64,000 nucleotides of DNA from Rummeliibacillus stabekisii (GCF_007988965.1 NZ_BJVD01000002.1:248001-312000), one strand, 5' to 3'. Shown: positions 8,326 to 17,738, numbered from the stretch's first letter. Numbers and translations: made by a program. The notes: generated by a model from the letters alone, not told the origin.

Positions 8326-9312
8326 CTATCCTTTTCGTTGCCTAAAGAAGATATAGGCGAATACCGGCGCACCAAGCAATGCCGTAATCACACCGATAGG
8401 CAGTTCTGTCGGCGCAATAATTGTTCTTGCAACTAAATCACAAAGTATGAGCAGTGAGGCCCCGTTCATCAGTGAAAGTGGCAAAAGATGCTGATGATTC
8501 GCACCAAAAAGCAAGCGTGTCATATGCGGTACTACTAGCCCCACAAATCCGATGGTGCCTGATACAGAAACAGCTGCTCCCGTTAACATCGATCCACCAA
8601 TCAGTAGCGTTAATTTACTTCTTCTAACATTGACACCTAAATATTTCGCCCGTTCTTCGCCAAATAGCATGGCATTCAACTCTCGTCGGTTCAGCCATAA
8701 TAGAATCGTGCCCACTATGACGAACGGTAAAATCATCTTAACATATGGCCAGCCGCGCATCGATACACTGCCCATTAGCCAACTAATAATTTGTCGAAGC
8801 TCCTCGCCAGTGAGCGCGATCATCAGAGAGATAATAGAGCTTAAAAATGAACTAATGATTATGCCTGTTAATATCAGCGTTTCCATTTTCATCGCTTTGT
8901 CTACAAGCTTAGCAAATCCTAAAACCAAAAACATAGTCAATAATGCACCCATCATGCTGAATGCGGGCAACGTAAACATACCCAATACAGGTGCTGAAAG
9001 ACTGAAAAAGAGCGTCATCACGGCGCCTACTGAGGCACCTGATGACACTCCTAACGTATAGGGATCAGCAAGCGGATTCTTAAGCAACCCTTGGAAAGCG
9101 GCACCTGAAATAGCTAATGATGCACCAACGAGTCCTGCTAAAATCACACGAGGCATTCGAATAGACCATAATATATTCGATGCTACCTCATCCGCATTCT
9201 TGTCCCATAACGTACTGATTGGCACTTTAACAGCGCCGGCTGATATCCCCAAAGCCATGCTCAAAAGAAGAATAGCAAGAGTTACGAGATATCCAACTAC
9301 TATTTTTTTCAC
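8326..9312 (-). CDS. btuC: Cobalamin/cobinamide ABC transporter permease BtuC
   Basis: Permease of 328 residues of the FecCD/BtuC family with about ten membrane helices. Seen: RMPRVILAGLVGASLAISG near 53-71, NPLADPYTLGVSSGASVGAV near 78-97, and GTIGFVGLVVPH near the C-terminal third. It works with BtuF and BtuD. Start is GTG, abutting the btuF stop, with AGAGG upstream inside btuF. The gap to btuD is 10 bp. Confidence 0.95.
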   Translation of the reverse strand: MKKIVVGYLVTLAILLLSMALGISAGAVKVPISTLWDKNADEVASNILWSIRMPRVILAGLVGASLAISGAAFQGLLKNPLADPYTLGVSSGASVGAVMTLFFSLSAPVLGMFTLPAFSMMGALLTMFLVLGFAKLVDKAMKMETLILTGIIISSFLSSIISLMIALTGEELRQIISWLMGSVSMRGWPYVKMILPFVIVGTILLWLNRRELNAMLFGEERAKYLGVNVRRSKLTLLIGGSMLTGAAVSVSGTIGFVGLVVPHMTRLLFGANHQHLLPLSLMNGASLLILCDLVARTIIAPTELPIGVITALLGAPVFAYIFFRQRKG

Positions 9313-10275
9313 TTATTTAAATGCCTCTGGATAAACAGCTTTCGCCACTTCCTCAAGCCCTTCAGCAAGGCGAGGTCCTGGACGACTAGTCTTGTCCGGA
9401 TCAACTTGTACTACTCTGTCGTTTTTAATAGCCTTTAAATCTTTAAATCCTTGGCGTTTTTTTACTTTCTCTACGATATTCGGTACATAATTATATGTGA
9501 TTAAGTATACATCTGGGTCACGCTTAATAATTTCCTCAGGGTCAATTTTAAACCAACCTGATTGATCATCTGCCACATTTTTAACATTCGCTAGGTTTAA
9601 GATTTCTTGCATGAATGTATCTTTACCAGCTGTATAAATCTCAGGCTCATCAGAGTTTTCAACGAATACATTGCGTTTTTTTACATCTGCTACTTTAGCC
9701 TGTACATCTTTTACTTTCGCTTTCATATCTTCTACGATTTGATCTGCTTTTGCACTTCTATTTGTAATTTTGCCGATTGTTTTAATCGACTCATATGTTT
9801 CCTCGAAGTTGCTGGCATTTTTAACGACAAATACAGGAATACCTGCATCTCGAAGTTGCTGTATACCGCTCTTTGCAGATTCGGCAATCATGCCATGCGC
9901 AAAAACAGCATCCGGTTTTAAGCTGATAATTTTTTCAATATTAAGCTCCATGCCGCCTACTTTATCTTTTTTAGTAGCAGCTTCTGGATACGTATCATTA
10001 TCTGTCACGCCGATTACGTGATCATCTAATCCTAAAGCAAAAAGAATCTCAGTATTGCTCGGCATTAAAGACACCATCTTGGTCGGTTCTTGCTTAAATT
10101 CGACTTTATTGCCTGTATCATCTGTTACTGTCATCGGATATGTAGCACTTTTGTTTGCTGATTGCGTAGTTTTGTTGTTTTCTGCTTCCGGCTTTTTAGA
10201 ATCGGATTGGCCGCAGCCTACAAGCAATGTAAATGCCATCACAAGCATAAAACCAAGCTGCCATAGTTTCTTCAT
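9313..10275 (-). CDS. btuF: Corrinoid-binding lipoprotein BtuF
   Basis: Lipoprotein of 320 residues: positively charged N-terminus, hydrophobic stretch and lipobox LLVGC with lipidated Cys21, then a Ser/Lys/Glu-rich spacer. The body is a class III periplasmic-binding fold (VSLMPSNTEILFALGL, KPDAVFAHG, DPDVYLITYN). It captures cobalamin or cobinamide outside the membrane for BtuCD. First gene of the operon, about 165 bp after the riboswitch aptamer; ribosome site GGGGGAG. Substrate is inferred from the riboswitch and the neighbours. Confidence 0.93.
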   Translation of the reverse strand: MKKLWQLGFMLVMAFTLLVGCGQSDSKKPEAENNKTTQSANKSATYPMTVTDDTGNKVEFKQEPTKMVSLMPSNTEILFALGLDDHVIGVTDNDTYPEAATKKDKVGGMELNIEKIISLKPDAVFAHGMIAESAKSGIQQLRDAGIPVFVVKNASNFEETYESIKTIGKITNRSAKADQIVEDMKAKVKDVQAKVADVKKRNVFVENSDEPEIYTAGKDTFMQEILNLANVKNVADDQSGWFKIDPEEIIKRDPDVYLITYNYVPNIVEKVKKRQGFKDLKAIKNDRVVQVDPDKTSRPGPRLAEGLEEVAKAVYPEAFK

Positions 10276-10312
10276 TTTTTACTCCCCCTGGTGTGTAAGA
10301 TTACTGTTGGTT

Positions 10313-10340
10313 GGAGAAAAGGGTCTTAAGCCTTTTCTCC
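10313..10340 (-). other. Second inverted repeat between riboswitch terminator and btuF
   Basis: Perfect 10-bp inverted repeat (10313-10322 with 10331-10340, 8-base loop) without a following T run on the minus strand. It would form a hairpin close to the 5' region of transcripts that have read through the riboswitch terminator. Role unknown; an mRNA-protecting hairpin or extra expression-platform element is possible. Confidence 0.6.
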
Positions 10341-10370
10341 AAAATAAAAAACTCTCGTTCACAACGAGAG
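10341..10370 (-). terminator. Riboswitch-controlled terminator upstream of btuF
   Basis: Perfect 8-bp stem (10352-10359 with 10363-10370) followed on the minus strand by TTTTTTATTTT. It lies between the cobalamin aptamer and btuF and is the likely transcriptional off switch. Confidence 0.85.
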
Positions 10371-10439
10371 GTTTGGTGATTGCAGCATTATAAAAAAGAT
10401 CATAATGGCACCTATCAATCCTCGTCGATATAAACGGTG

Positions 10440-10606
10440 TTCTATAATCGGCAGGTATCCTGGCTCGTGATCATCGCGCATCGCACCTTCCCAAAGTTTC
10501 CCTCAGTGGCATTCTCGAATTGCTCACACTTACAGTGGCGGGACCGCATCGGCTTTTACCGATTTCCCTTTTAACCCAAATAGCTCTCTATTCGGGACCG
10601 ATTAAA
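10440..10606 (-). promoter_or_regulatory. Cobalamin (AdoCbl) riboswitch aptamer
   Basis: On the minus strand the B12 box AGCCAGGATACCTGCC lies at 10450-10465. GCCACTG occurs twice (near 10504 and 10533), with GCGGTCCCGCCACTGT as in known aptamers. The ends pair through AATCGG (10598-10603) and CCGATT, forming P1. A -10-like TATAAT is at 10628-10633. It controls the whole btuF-cblS operon. Confidence 0.95.
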
Positions 10607-10717
10607 CTATGTATTTTATTTCTTTTTATTATATCTAATATTTTGTAAATTAGGAAGAGATATTTAATAGATTATTCTAGTTAGGCAATTTCCAACTAGG
10701 TGAAGTCGTTTATCAAC

Positions 10718-10760
10718 AAAAAAGCAGAGCAACAATATGGTGTTGTTGGCTCCGCTTTTT
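10718..10760 (-). terminator. argS terminator
   Basis: Long stem pairing 10720-10734 with 10741-10759 (one bulge and a G-U pair) followed by TTTTTTG on the minus strand, just after argS. Confidence 0.8.
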
Positions 10761-10774
10761 AAGAGTTATATTTA

Positions 10775-12442
10775 TTACATTTTTTCCGGTGCAGAAACGC
10801 CAATCAATTTTAGCGCGTTCGCAATCGTTGTGCGTACTGCTGTGATAAGTGCAAGGCGTGCTTCTGAACGGTCTTTATTTTCTTCATCTAATACTTTTTC
10901 AGCATTGTAGAAGCGGTGGAAAGTTGCGGCAAGTTCTTGAATATAGTTGGCGATACGGTGCGGTGCACGTACACGAGCAGCGTCAGCTACGATTTGCGGG
11001 AAATCGCCTACTTTTTTCAACAACTCAATATCTTTTTCTGTAGACAAAGCGTCAAGGTTTTCGATTGATGGTACAAACCCTTTTTCTGCACTCTGGCGCA
11101 AGATTGAGCTAATACGCGCATGAGCATATTGTGCGTAATATACAGGGTTTTCATTTGATTGTTTAACAGCCAAATCCAAGTCAAAGTCTAAATGAGAGTC
11201 ACCTGCACGCATGGCAAAGTTATAACGTACTGCATCTAGGCCTACTTCTTCTACCAACTCACGAAGTGTAACTGCATTCCCCGTACGTTTAGACATTTTC
11301 ACTTTCTCGCCGTTACGCATTAGGTTAACCATTTGAATGACTTCCACTTCTAATCGATCACGGTCATAGCCAAGTGCTTCAATCGCAGCTTTCATACGTG
11401 GAATATAACCATGATGGTCTGCACCCCAGATATTGATCAATTGGTCAAAGCCACGACGTAATTTATCTTCGTGATAAGAAATATCTGGTGTTAGATAAGT
11501 GTAAGAACCGTCTGATTTTACTAATACACGATCTTTATCATCGCCAAATGTAGTAGAGCGGAACCAAATGGCACCGTCTTGTTCGAATACATGTCCGTTA
11601 TCTCTTAATTTTTGAAGAGCTGTTTCCACTTTTCCGTCTTTGTAAAGTGATGTTTCAGAGAACCAAACATCGAAATCCACACGGAAATCGTGCAAATCTT
11701 TTTGTAGCTTGCCGAATTCATGCTTTAATCCATGCTCACGGAAAAACTCAAATCGTTCTTCATCTGACTTATCAAGGATTTCAGGGCCATATTCTGCTGA
11801 AAGCTCTTTAGCGATTTCAATGATGTCTTTCCCATGATATCCGTCTTCAGGCATATCGAATGGCAAACCAAGCGCTTCGCGGTATCTTGCCTCAAGAGAG
11901 TTCGCCAATTTATTGATTTGGTTACCAGCATCATTAATGTAGTATTCACGAGAAACATCATAGCCTGCAAAGTCTAACACATTGCACAAAGAATCGCCGA
12001 CTGAAGCGCCACGCGCATGTCCTAAGTGAAGATCACCAGTTGGGTTTGCAGAAACAAATTCAACTTGGACCTTTTCCCCTTTGCCTGTGTTTGTACGGCC
12101 ATAATTAACGCCTTGATCTAAGACCATCTTCACAACATCTGCTAAGTAATCTTTGCGCAATGTGATGTTCATAAAACCTGGGCCAGCAATATCGATGTTT
12201 TCAATATTTGTTTGTTCTGTTTCAAGGTTTTCAAGAATCGCTTCTGCTATCGCACGAGGTGGCTTTTTAGCCAGCTTAGTTAGCTGCATCGCCACATTCG
12301 TAGCATAGTCACCATTCTCTTTGCTTTTCGGTGTTTCAAGGTGAATATTCAAAGAACTCGCATCTTCAATGATGCCTGCTTTTTGAATAGCTGCTTTTAG
12401 CGCATCTTTAATGGCTTGTTGCACTTGTTCTACTGCGTTCAT
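10775..12442 (-). CDS. argS: Arginyl-tRNA synthetase
   Basis: Class I synthetase of 555 residues charging tRNA-Arg. N-terminal Add1 domain with GDYATNVAM, then [17 protein letters not shown] with HLGH at 139-142 as the HIGH motif, and KMSKRTGN as the KMSKS-type loop around residue 370. The C-terminal helical anticodon-binding domain ends with [14 protein letters not shown]. Length is typical. Its ATG overlaps the ywiB stop (ATGA), the conserved ywiB-argS pair of Bacillales. Confidence 0.98.
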   Translation of the reverse strand: MNAVEQVQQAIKDALKAAIQKAGIIEDASSLNIHLETPKSKENGDYATNVAMQLTKLAKKPPRAIAEAILENLETEQTNIENIDIAGPGFMNITLRKDYLADVVKMVLDQGVNYGRTNTGKGEKVQVEFVSANPTGDLHLGHARGASVGDSLCNVLDFAGYDVSREYYINDAGNQINKLANSLEARYREALGLPFDMPEDGYHGKDIIEIAKELSAEYGPEILDKSDEERFEFFREHGLKHEFGKLQKDLHDFRVDFDVWFSETSLYKDGKVETALQKLRDNGHVFEQDGAIWFRSTTFGDDKDRVLVKSDGSYTYLTPDISYHEDKLRRGFDQLINIWGADHHGYIPRMKAAIEALGYDRDRLEVEVIQMVNLMRNGEKVKMSKRTGNAVTLRELVEEVGLDAVRYNFAMRAGDSHLDFDLDLAVKQSNENPVYYAQYAHARISSILRQSAEKGFVPSIENLDALSTEKDIELLKKVGDFPQIVADAARVRAPHRIANYIQELAATFHRFYNAEKVLDEENKDRSEARLALITAVRTTIANALKLIGVSAPEKM

Positions 12443-12879
12443 TTATTTCCCTCCGTGTACTGTAGTTCTAATATAAAGTTTCCCGCATGTTCGGAACCGA
12501 TAATTAATTCGTACTGTAGATAAAACCGGCCGCTGTGCGTAGTTTCCGATGGATGGTATTTCATTTCCTTCACCTGAGTAAATAACGGTAGTTGTCCAAA
12601 TTGGCTTTGATAATGGCCCCTTTGTGATTCTCCCACGACAAATGGCATGCGCATCTTAACATCACCATTGCGAATAATCATTGCATCCTTATCGCCAAAC
12701 CGCAATGTTGTCCGTATATGTGAGTCCTCTTGCACTTCGGTGTATTGCAAATAGATTTGTCCGCGTTTTTCCATAAGGGTACCCTCAGACCAAAACTCAA
12801 TCTGCTCGGGCTTTTCACCTTGTTGTGTGATTGTTGAAGTTATTTTTAATTGTACCGGTATTGAAAGAGCATCTGGCAT
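12439..12879 (-). CDS. ywiB: YwiB family protein (DUF1934)
   Basis: Product of 146 residues, a calycin-like beta-barrel family of unknown function that travels with argS. Repeating beta-strand patterns are visible ([33 protein letters not shown]). Start chosen at 12879 because GGAGG lies eight bases upstream; the ATG at 12894 has no site. It overlaps argS by four bases, so the two are coupled. Confidence 0.85.
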   Translation of the reverse strand: MPDALSIPVQLKITSTITQQGEKPEQIEFWSEGTLMEKRGQIYLQYTEVQEDSHIRTTLRFGDKDAMIIRNGDVKMRMPFVVGESQRGHYQSQFGQLPLFTQVKEMKYHPSETTHSGRFYLQYELIIGSEHAGNFILELQYTEGNK

Positions 12880-13093
12880 AAGTGATGCCTCCATTTTCTA
12901 CTTAATATAACCTTTTTATTATAGGATAGGAGAGGAGTTCATTTCAAGGTACAACTTGCGATTGAACCCCTTTCTGTCAGTTTAACCAACCTGCCCTCAA
13001 TGTGTCCAAAGCAAATCTATTTCAGAATAAAAATACATTTTAGCATTTCTTTATGCAGATTGAAAAAATTTTTCTTCTCGCTATCTAGGTAAA

Positions 13094-13102
13094 TGGTATA
13101 AT
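13094..13102 (+). promoter_or_regulatory. Extended -10 promoter of the GGDEF gene
   Basis: TGGTATAAT is an extended -10 element about 30 bases before the GTG start; only a poor -35 is visible. The rest of the 12880-13131 gap shows nothing else I can support. Confidence 0.5.
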
Positions 13103-13131
13103 AGATAGAAGACTTTAGGCGGTGATATTAC

Positions 13132-14238
13132 GTGTTTCTTGAATACGCAGTTTATTTTTCGCTATTATTTACTTTTGTCATTTCCTTTTACCTTGCCTAT
13201 CAGTTACTTGAGCAATCTACTGGCATCTATAAGGAATTCCATCCATGGATTGTTGGTTTTGCTGCTTCTATTACAGGTTTGCTTTTAATGAAAGCATCCA
13301 CCCATTTTAAGAGCGAATATCTAATAAACGGCGATTTGCGGAATGTGCTTTTGTTGTTATCCGGATGGCTTGGCGGCCCTATTTCTATGGGTATTGCGGC
13401 AACATTAATTGGCATAACGCGCATATATATTTCCGGTCTCTCGGAAATTTCCATCCATTCTGGAATTTTGACCATCATAGTAGGACTTATTCTCGCCTTA
13501 CTAGCTTGGTGGAAACCGATTAAATTTCGGAATTTGCATTATTATTTGTTGCTTTCCATTCTTTTTTACGCTTCTAGCATTGTACTTCATGCAGAAAATT
13601 GGTTGATAAGTGCTGTACAATTATTCATTATTTCGGTTCCAGCACTATATATAACTGCTTTTGTAATACGTCTCTTAAATAATCAGTTTAATAAAATTCA
13701 TACGATCGAAAAAATGGTGGAAACTGATTTTTTAACAGGCTTGCCAAATATCCGAAAATGTAAGTGCATTATAGATCGTTACATTCAAAGCGAAATTCCG
13801 TTCGCTCTGCTATTGATTGACATTGACCAATTCAGCAAGATTAACATGAAATACGGTGTCATGGTGGGCGACCAATTTTTAAGAAAGATTGGCGAATTGC
13901 TAAAAGAATTTAATAGAGAACATCCTGGTTCTACCTCTATCCGGATTAGTGGAGAAGAATTTTACTTGATATGCAAAGACTTGCCCCCTGCAACTAGCTT
14001 GCAGTATGCGTATGAAATCAGTAAATCCATCTCTAAGATTTCAGTTGATTTAGAAGACGGACGGAGTACTTCTATCTCTGTCAGTATTGGTATTGCCAAC
14101 TATCCTGAGAACGGCAAATCGATTTACGAAATCGCTCAATCCACACATGATGCCTTTCGACTTGCAGCAACAAAAGGAAACAATCAAATCGTACACTATA
14201 ATCAAATCCACAAAACTCCTGTGCCAATGGACGAATAG
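13132..14238 (+). CDS. Membrane-bound GGDEF-domain protein (5TM-LYT sensor type)
   Basis: Product of 368 residues. Residues 1-182 form about six membrane helices with the 5TMR-LYT pattern (LLLLSGWLGGPISMGIAAT near 73-91). Residues 195-360 are a GGDEF domain: TDFLTGLPN (198-206), LLIDIDQFSKIN (227-238) and RISGEEFYLIC (271-281). The signature is SGEEF rather than GGDEF/GGEEF, and the usual YGHxxGD reads YGVMVGD. Cyclic-di-GMP synthesis is therefore uncertain; a receptor or inactive enzyme is possible. Start GTG after GGCGGTG. A terminator hairpin includes the stop codon in its loop. Confidence 0.85.
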   Translation: MFLEYAVYFSLLFTFVISFYLAYQLLEQSTGIYKEFHPWIVGFAASITGLLLMKASTHFKSEYLINGDLRNVLLLLSGWLGGPISMGIAATLIGITRIYISGLSEISIHSGILTIIVGLILALLAWWKPIKFRNLHYYLLLSILFYASSIVLHAENWLISAVQLFIISVPALYITAFVIRLLNNQFNKIHTIEKMVETDFLTGLPNIRKCKCIIDRYIQSEIPFALLLIDIDQFSKINMKYGVMVGDQFLRKIGELLKEFNREHPGSTSIRISGEEFYLICKDLPPATSLQYAYEISKSISKISVDLEDGRSTSISVSIGIANYPENGKSIYEIAQSTHDAFRLAATKGNNQIVHYNQIHKTPVPMDE

Positions 14239-14255
14239 CCATTGGCACTTTTTTT
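14221..14255 (+). terminator. Terminator overlapping the GGDEF gene end
   Basis: Perfect 10-bp stem (14221-14230 with 14239-14248) then seven T. The 5' arm is coding sequence and the TAG stop (14236-14238) sits in the loop. Confidence 0.92.
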
Positions 14256-14382
14256 GTATTCAGATTTTTAAGATCTGTCCTGCTATTTATTCGTTTTTCA
14301 TCAAATTTCGCGCTATTCTTTCCGTTTAGTTTGTGCAATCTCTTCACATACTAGTTTCAACGATAGGAAAGGAAGCGATAGG

Positions 14383-16437
14383 ATGAACCGAGCTGAATAT
14401 CATAAGCAACGAAAAAAGAAGCTGCGACTACGGCAGTTAGTCATATTGATGGTCGTGTGTGCCTCAAGCGTCATTACTGCTCTGGTCTCACTCCGTGTTT
14501 ACGCTCAAATTACAGGGGCTCCATCTTTAACTGTTCCTAAGGCAACCGTTTTTTTAGATACTAGCGGGGAACAAATTGGAGATAAATTTGCCGGACAACG
14601 TCGTTACTGGGTAGGGTTAGATGATATTTCGCCTTTTGTAACAAAAGCATTGATTGCTACTGAAGACCAAAATTTTTATAAGCACAATGGTTTTGACTAT
14701 ACACGGATTGCAGGCGCCATCGTACAAGATGTGAAAGCAATGAAAAAAGTGCAAGGTGCTAGTACGATTACTCAACAGTATGCCCGCAATTTATATCTTT
14801 CACACGATAAAACGTGGCTTCGTAAAATGAATGAAGCCCTCTATACGTATCGATTAGAAACTTTCTATGATAAAGATCAGATTCTAGAAGGATATTTGAA
14901 TACAGTTTATTTTGGTCATGGTATGTATGGAATTGAAGCTGCCAGCCGCTATTATTTCGCCAAGCCAGCAAAAGAACTTACACTTCCTGAGGCTGCATCG
15001 CTGGTAGCAATACCGAAAGGGCCGAGCATCTACTCGCCTCTGGCAAGTGAAGAAAATAATCATAACAGACAGCAGCTAATCTTGTCGTTGATGAGAAATA
15101 AAGAGATGATTACAGAAGAAGCAAAAGAACGCGCACAAAATGAAAACTTAACATTTAAATATGACGAGTGGGATAGCGATAAAATGAATGCTCCTTACTT
15201 TGTCGATACAGTTTGGGCGGAGGCTAAAAAGATTTTGGAGAAAAATGGTCGGAACATTGCAGAAGGCGGTTGGACCATCCAAACGACTTTAAATCCGCTC
15301 CACCAAAAAGCTGCAGAGGAAGCTGTAGAGAAAAACATGCCAAACTCTGGTCTTCAAGTTGGATTTGTCAGCATGGATCCTAAAACAGGATATGTGACTT
15401 CATTAGTAGGAGGCACCCATTATACAGAGAGTTCCTATAATCGTGTCACCCAAGCGAAAAGACAACCAGGTTCTGCCATTAAACCATTCTTATATGCGAC
15501 GGCATTGGAAAATGATTTTTCACCGATTACGTTTATGGATGCAGAAAAAACGATCTTCACCTATGACGGTGGACGTTCAGAGTATGAACCTAAAAATGTA
15601 AATGGCAAATTTGCCAATCACCCTATTTCGCTTGCACAAGCACTGGCCATCTCTGACAATATTTTTGCCGTAAAAACCTATGAGGAAGTAGGACATCGTA
15701 AATTCAAGCAAATGCTCAATCGCTTTGGCATTGGTGAAACCCTACAAAATACACCTTCTGTGGCACTTGGTACAACAGAAGTGACGCTGAAGGATATTAC
15801 ATCTGCATACAACACACTTGCTGCAGGCGGAGTTAAGAGATCACCAATTACCGTGCTTTCTATCAAGGATGGCGAAGGCAAATTAATTTATGAAGTCGAA
15901 GAAAAACGTGAAGAAAAAAGAGTGCTGAAAAAAGATGAGAATTTCATTTTAACTCAGTTGATGACAGGCATGTTTGACCCTGTGTTTAATGACTATACCC
16001 CTGCTACAGGTGTAAGTCTGCGCAACAGACAAACAAGACCTTATGCTGCAAAATCGGGTACAACCCTGACAGACCAAATGATGATCGGCTTTACGCCATC
16101 ATTAACAGCGGGTGTATGGAACGGATACGACCAGGGCAAACAGCTCTCAAGTGAAGAAGATGCACGAGCTACAAAGCATATCTGGATTGACTTTATGGAA
16201 GGGGCACTGAAAGATACTCCAAGCGAACCTTTTATCGCACCAAAAGGAGTTCAATCCGCTATCATAGATGTTGAAACTGGGGGCATTGCTACAAAAGCAT
16301 GTGGCAGACAGCGATTAGTATATCTCAAAAAAAAAGATATGCCCAAGAAAAAATGCACAGATCCCTCTATCGTTAATGAATTGACAAAAGAAACAGATGA
16401 AACATGGAGTCTGTTCCCATTCTCTTTATTTGAATAA
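14383..16437 (+). CDS. pbpG: Bifunctional class A penicillin-binding protein (PbpG/PBP2d-like)
   Basis: Product of 684 residues. Basic cytoplasmic tail, one membrane anchor (about 18-41), GT51 glycosyltransferase domain with catalytic Glu94 in ATEDQNFYKHNG and GASTITQQYARN (125-136), then a transpeptidase domain with SAIK (364-367), SDN (424-426) and KSGT (557-560). It polymerises and crosslinks peptidoglycan outside the membrane. Position beside ywhD and ywhB matches B. subtilis pbpG, a sporulation-associated PBP, so a role in spore germ-cell-wall synthesis is inferred. Ribosome site GGAAAGGAAG. Confidence 0.93.
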   Translation: MNRAEYHKQRKKKLRLRQLVILMVVCASSVITALVSLRVYAQITGAPSLTVPKATVFLDTSGEQIGDKFAGQRRYWVGLDDISPFVTKALIATEDQNFYKHNGFDYTRIAGAIVQDVKAMKKVQGASTITQQYARNLYLSHDKTWLRKMNEALYTYRLETFYDKDQILEGYLNTVYFGHGMYGIEAASRYYFAKPAKELTLPEAASLVAIPKGPSIYSPLASEENNHNRQQLILSLMRNKEMITEEAKERAQNENLTFKYDEWDSDKMNAPYFVDTVWAEAKKILEKNGRNIAEGGWTIQTTLNPLHQKAAEEAVEKNMPNSGLQVGFVSMDPKTGYVTSLVGGTHYTESSYNRVTQAKRQPGSAIKPFLYATALENDFSPITFMDAEKTIFTYDGGRSEYEPKNVNGKFANHPISLAQALAISDNIFAVKTYEEVGHRKFKQMLNRFGIGETLQNTPSVALGTTEVTLKDITSAYNTLAAGGVKRSPITVLSIKDGEGKLIYEVEEKREEKRVLKKDENFILTQLMTGMFDPVFNDYTPATGVSLRNRQTRPYAAKSGTTLTDQMMIGFTPSLTAGVWNGYDQGKQLSSEEDARATKHIWIDFMEGALKDTPSEPFIAPKGVQSAIIDVETGGIATKACGRQRLVYLKKKDMPKKKCTDPSIVNELTKETDETWSLFPFSLFE

Positions 16438-16447
16438 CAAACTAAAA

Positions 16448-16496
16448 AAACTTCCATTCCAAAGGTGTCCGTTAACCTTTGGGGTGGAAGTTTTCT
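16448..16496 (+). terminator. pbpG terminator
   Basis: Long stem (16448-16465 with 16476-16493, a few G-U pairs) followed by TTTTC, just after the pbpG stop. The rest of the gap to 16683 has no gene that I can support. Confidence 0.8.
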
Positions 16497-16683
16497 GCTT
16501 CAAGATAACTGCATATATCCTTTCGCCCTTGGGATGGCTAATGAGAACCATACAACTTCTCGCACAGCATATGTCCTAGCTTACATTTGCAAGCTTTAAT
16601 TCTAGTGTACTTCCTTTCCAGAACACTTTCAACCACGTAATTAGAAAGTGCCAGAAAAAAGCGCATGTTCGACAAAAATTGGA

Positions 16684-17199
16684 TCATTCAAAGCCTAAAT
16701 CAGCATGTAATGAAGGGCTGCTATTTTTCCACATCTCTTCATTAAAGTTTTTCAAAAACTCACCAAGGACCTGTTTTGAAGTCGTATCCATTTCATCAAT
16801 CATAATATTTCTTTTCATGGATTTATCCATTTTGTTGACATGCTCTGCCAGTATTTTGTAGCCTCTGCGTTTTTCGCGATTGACCACCATTTCACATGCA
16901 GTCACACCAGCATAATATGGCCCGTTCTCTTTTTGTTCAATCGTTACCCATACAAGCCAGTACGGTTTGCCACCTTCAGAATCTTTACGGTCTGTTGTAA
17001 ATTTGATACCCTTTTCGACTGCACTTCTTGCATGCATTGCACCAATATCTACTTCCGCTGTTTTTTCATTCACATCGATGATGACCGGAGAGACATTCTC
17101 AAGTGTGATGGAACCAATTCCAAACCCTTTGTGGCCATCGGTAGGATTGTTTTTAATTATGGTAAATTCCATTTTTTTCGGTTGCTGTTCATTTGCCAT
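16684..17199 (-). CDS. ywhD: YwhD family protein
   Basis: Product of 171 residues belonging to the YwhD family of Bacillales, whose biochemical role I do not know. Seen: GHKGFGIGSITLENVSPVIID (start of a beta-rich region), GAMHARSAVEKGIKF and PYWLVWVTIE. No signal peptide or membrane segment. The neighbours pbpG and ywhB are the same as in B. subtilis. Ribosome site CGGAGGAA. No convincing terminator follows. Confidence 0.85.
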   Translation of the reverse strand: MANEQQPKKMEFTIIKNNPTDGHKGFGIGSITLENVSPVIIDVNEKTAEVDIGAMHARSAVEKGIKFTTDRKDSEGGKPYWLVWVTIEQKENGPYYAGVTACEMVVNREKRRGYKILAEHVNKMDKSMKRNIMIDEMDTTSKQVLGEFLKNFNEEMWKNSSPSLHADLGFE

Positions 17200-17265
17200 T
17201 TCATAATTCCTCCGTATACGTTATGATTACCACTATACACTACATTTTACACAAGGAGACTTCTT

Positions 17266-17451
17266 ATGCCTATCGTAACGATTAAAATGCTTGAAGGACG
17301 TACAGACGAACAAAAACACCAGCTTGTCAAATCAGTCACAGACGCAGTATCCGAAAGTGTGAATGCGCCAAAAGAAAATATCTCTATCATTATTGAAGAG
17401 ATGAAAAAAGAACACTACGCTGTAGGCGGCGTCCGTAAAAGCGAAGTCTAA
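17266..17451 (+). CDS. ywhB: 4-oxalocrotonate tautomerase family enzyme YwhB
   Basis: Small protein of 61 residues with the conserved Pro directly after Met, which becomes the catalytic N-terminal base after Met removal (PIVTIKMLEGR). The family acts as homohexamers on 2-hydroxydienoates; the physiological substrate in Bacillus is not established. Divergent from ywhD with a 66-bp gap; ribosome site AAGGAG. Confidence 0.92.
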   Translation: MPIVTIKMLEGRTDEQKHQLVKSVTDAVSESVNAPKENISIIIEEMKKEHYAVGGVRKSEV

Positions 17452-17503
17452 TAAGCATTTAAAACAGACATTGAATGAGATTTTATTGAATGTGCTAATT
17501 GAA

Positions 17504-17545
17504 GTGGGTGTATCGAATCTGCGAGTCGAATACCCACTTTATTAA
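17504..17545 (+). terminator. Probable ywhB terminator
   Basis: 10-bp stem AAGTGGGTGT/ATACCCACTT with one G-U pair and a long loop, followed by TATTAAAAT. The T run is poor. Confidence 0.5.
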
Positions 17546-17577
17546 AATATTGCATCAAAAAAATTTATAACATTTGT

Positions 17578-17648
17578 GCAGTGGAAGCCGGTGACTCCTG
17601 CGGCATAAGCTTAAGCGAAAAGCCCCGGTTGGAGCGGAACCATGCTAC
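17578..17648. repeat. Degenerate GC-rich intergenic repeat fragment
   Basis: Contains GACTCCTGCGG and TTGGAGCGGAAC, the two ends of a GC-rich intergenic repeat I recall from Bacillales genomes, with the middle apparently deleted. It stands out against the AT-rich surroundings. A related fragment is near 20008-20036. Confidence 0.4.
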
Positions 17649-17699
17649 TTGTACTTTTTCTAAGACTAAACGTTTCCCCTTGTCTGTTTTCTTTGCTAT

Positions 17700-17729
17700 A
17701 AAAAAACGTGAACAAGATTCCTTGTCCAC
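17700..17729 (-). terminator. ywgA/ywfO terminator
   Basis: 9-bp stem (17708-17716 with 17721-17729, one G-U pair) followed on the minus strand by T7. Confidence 0.85.
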
Positions 17730-17738
17730 ATTCCATAA

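Noticed and set aside
17578-17648. tRNA or structured RNA gene suggested by local GC richness
   Set aside because: No cloverleaf or CCA-like end; the sequence fits a decayed intergenic repeat better.
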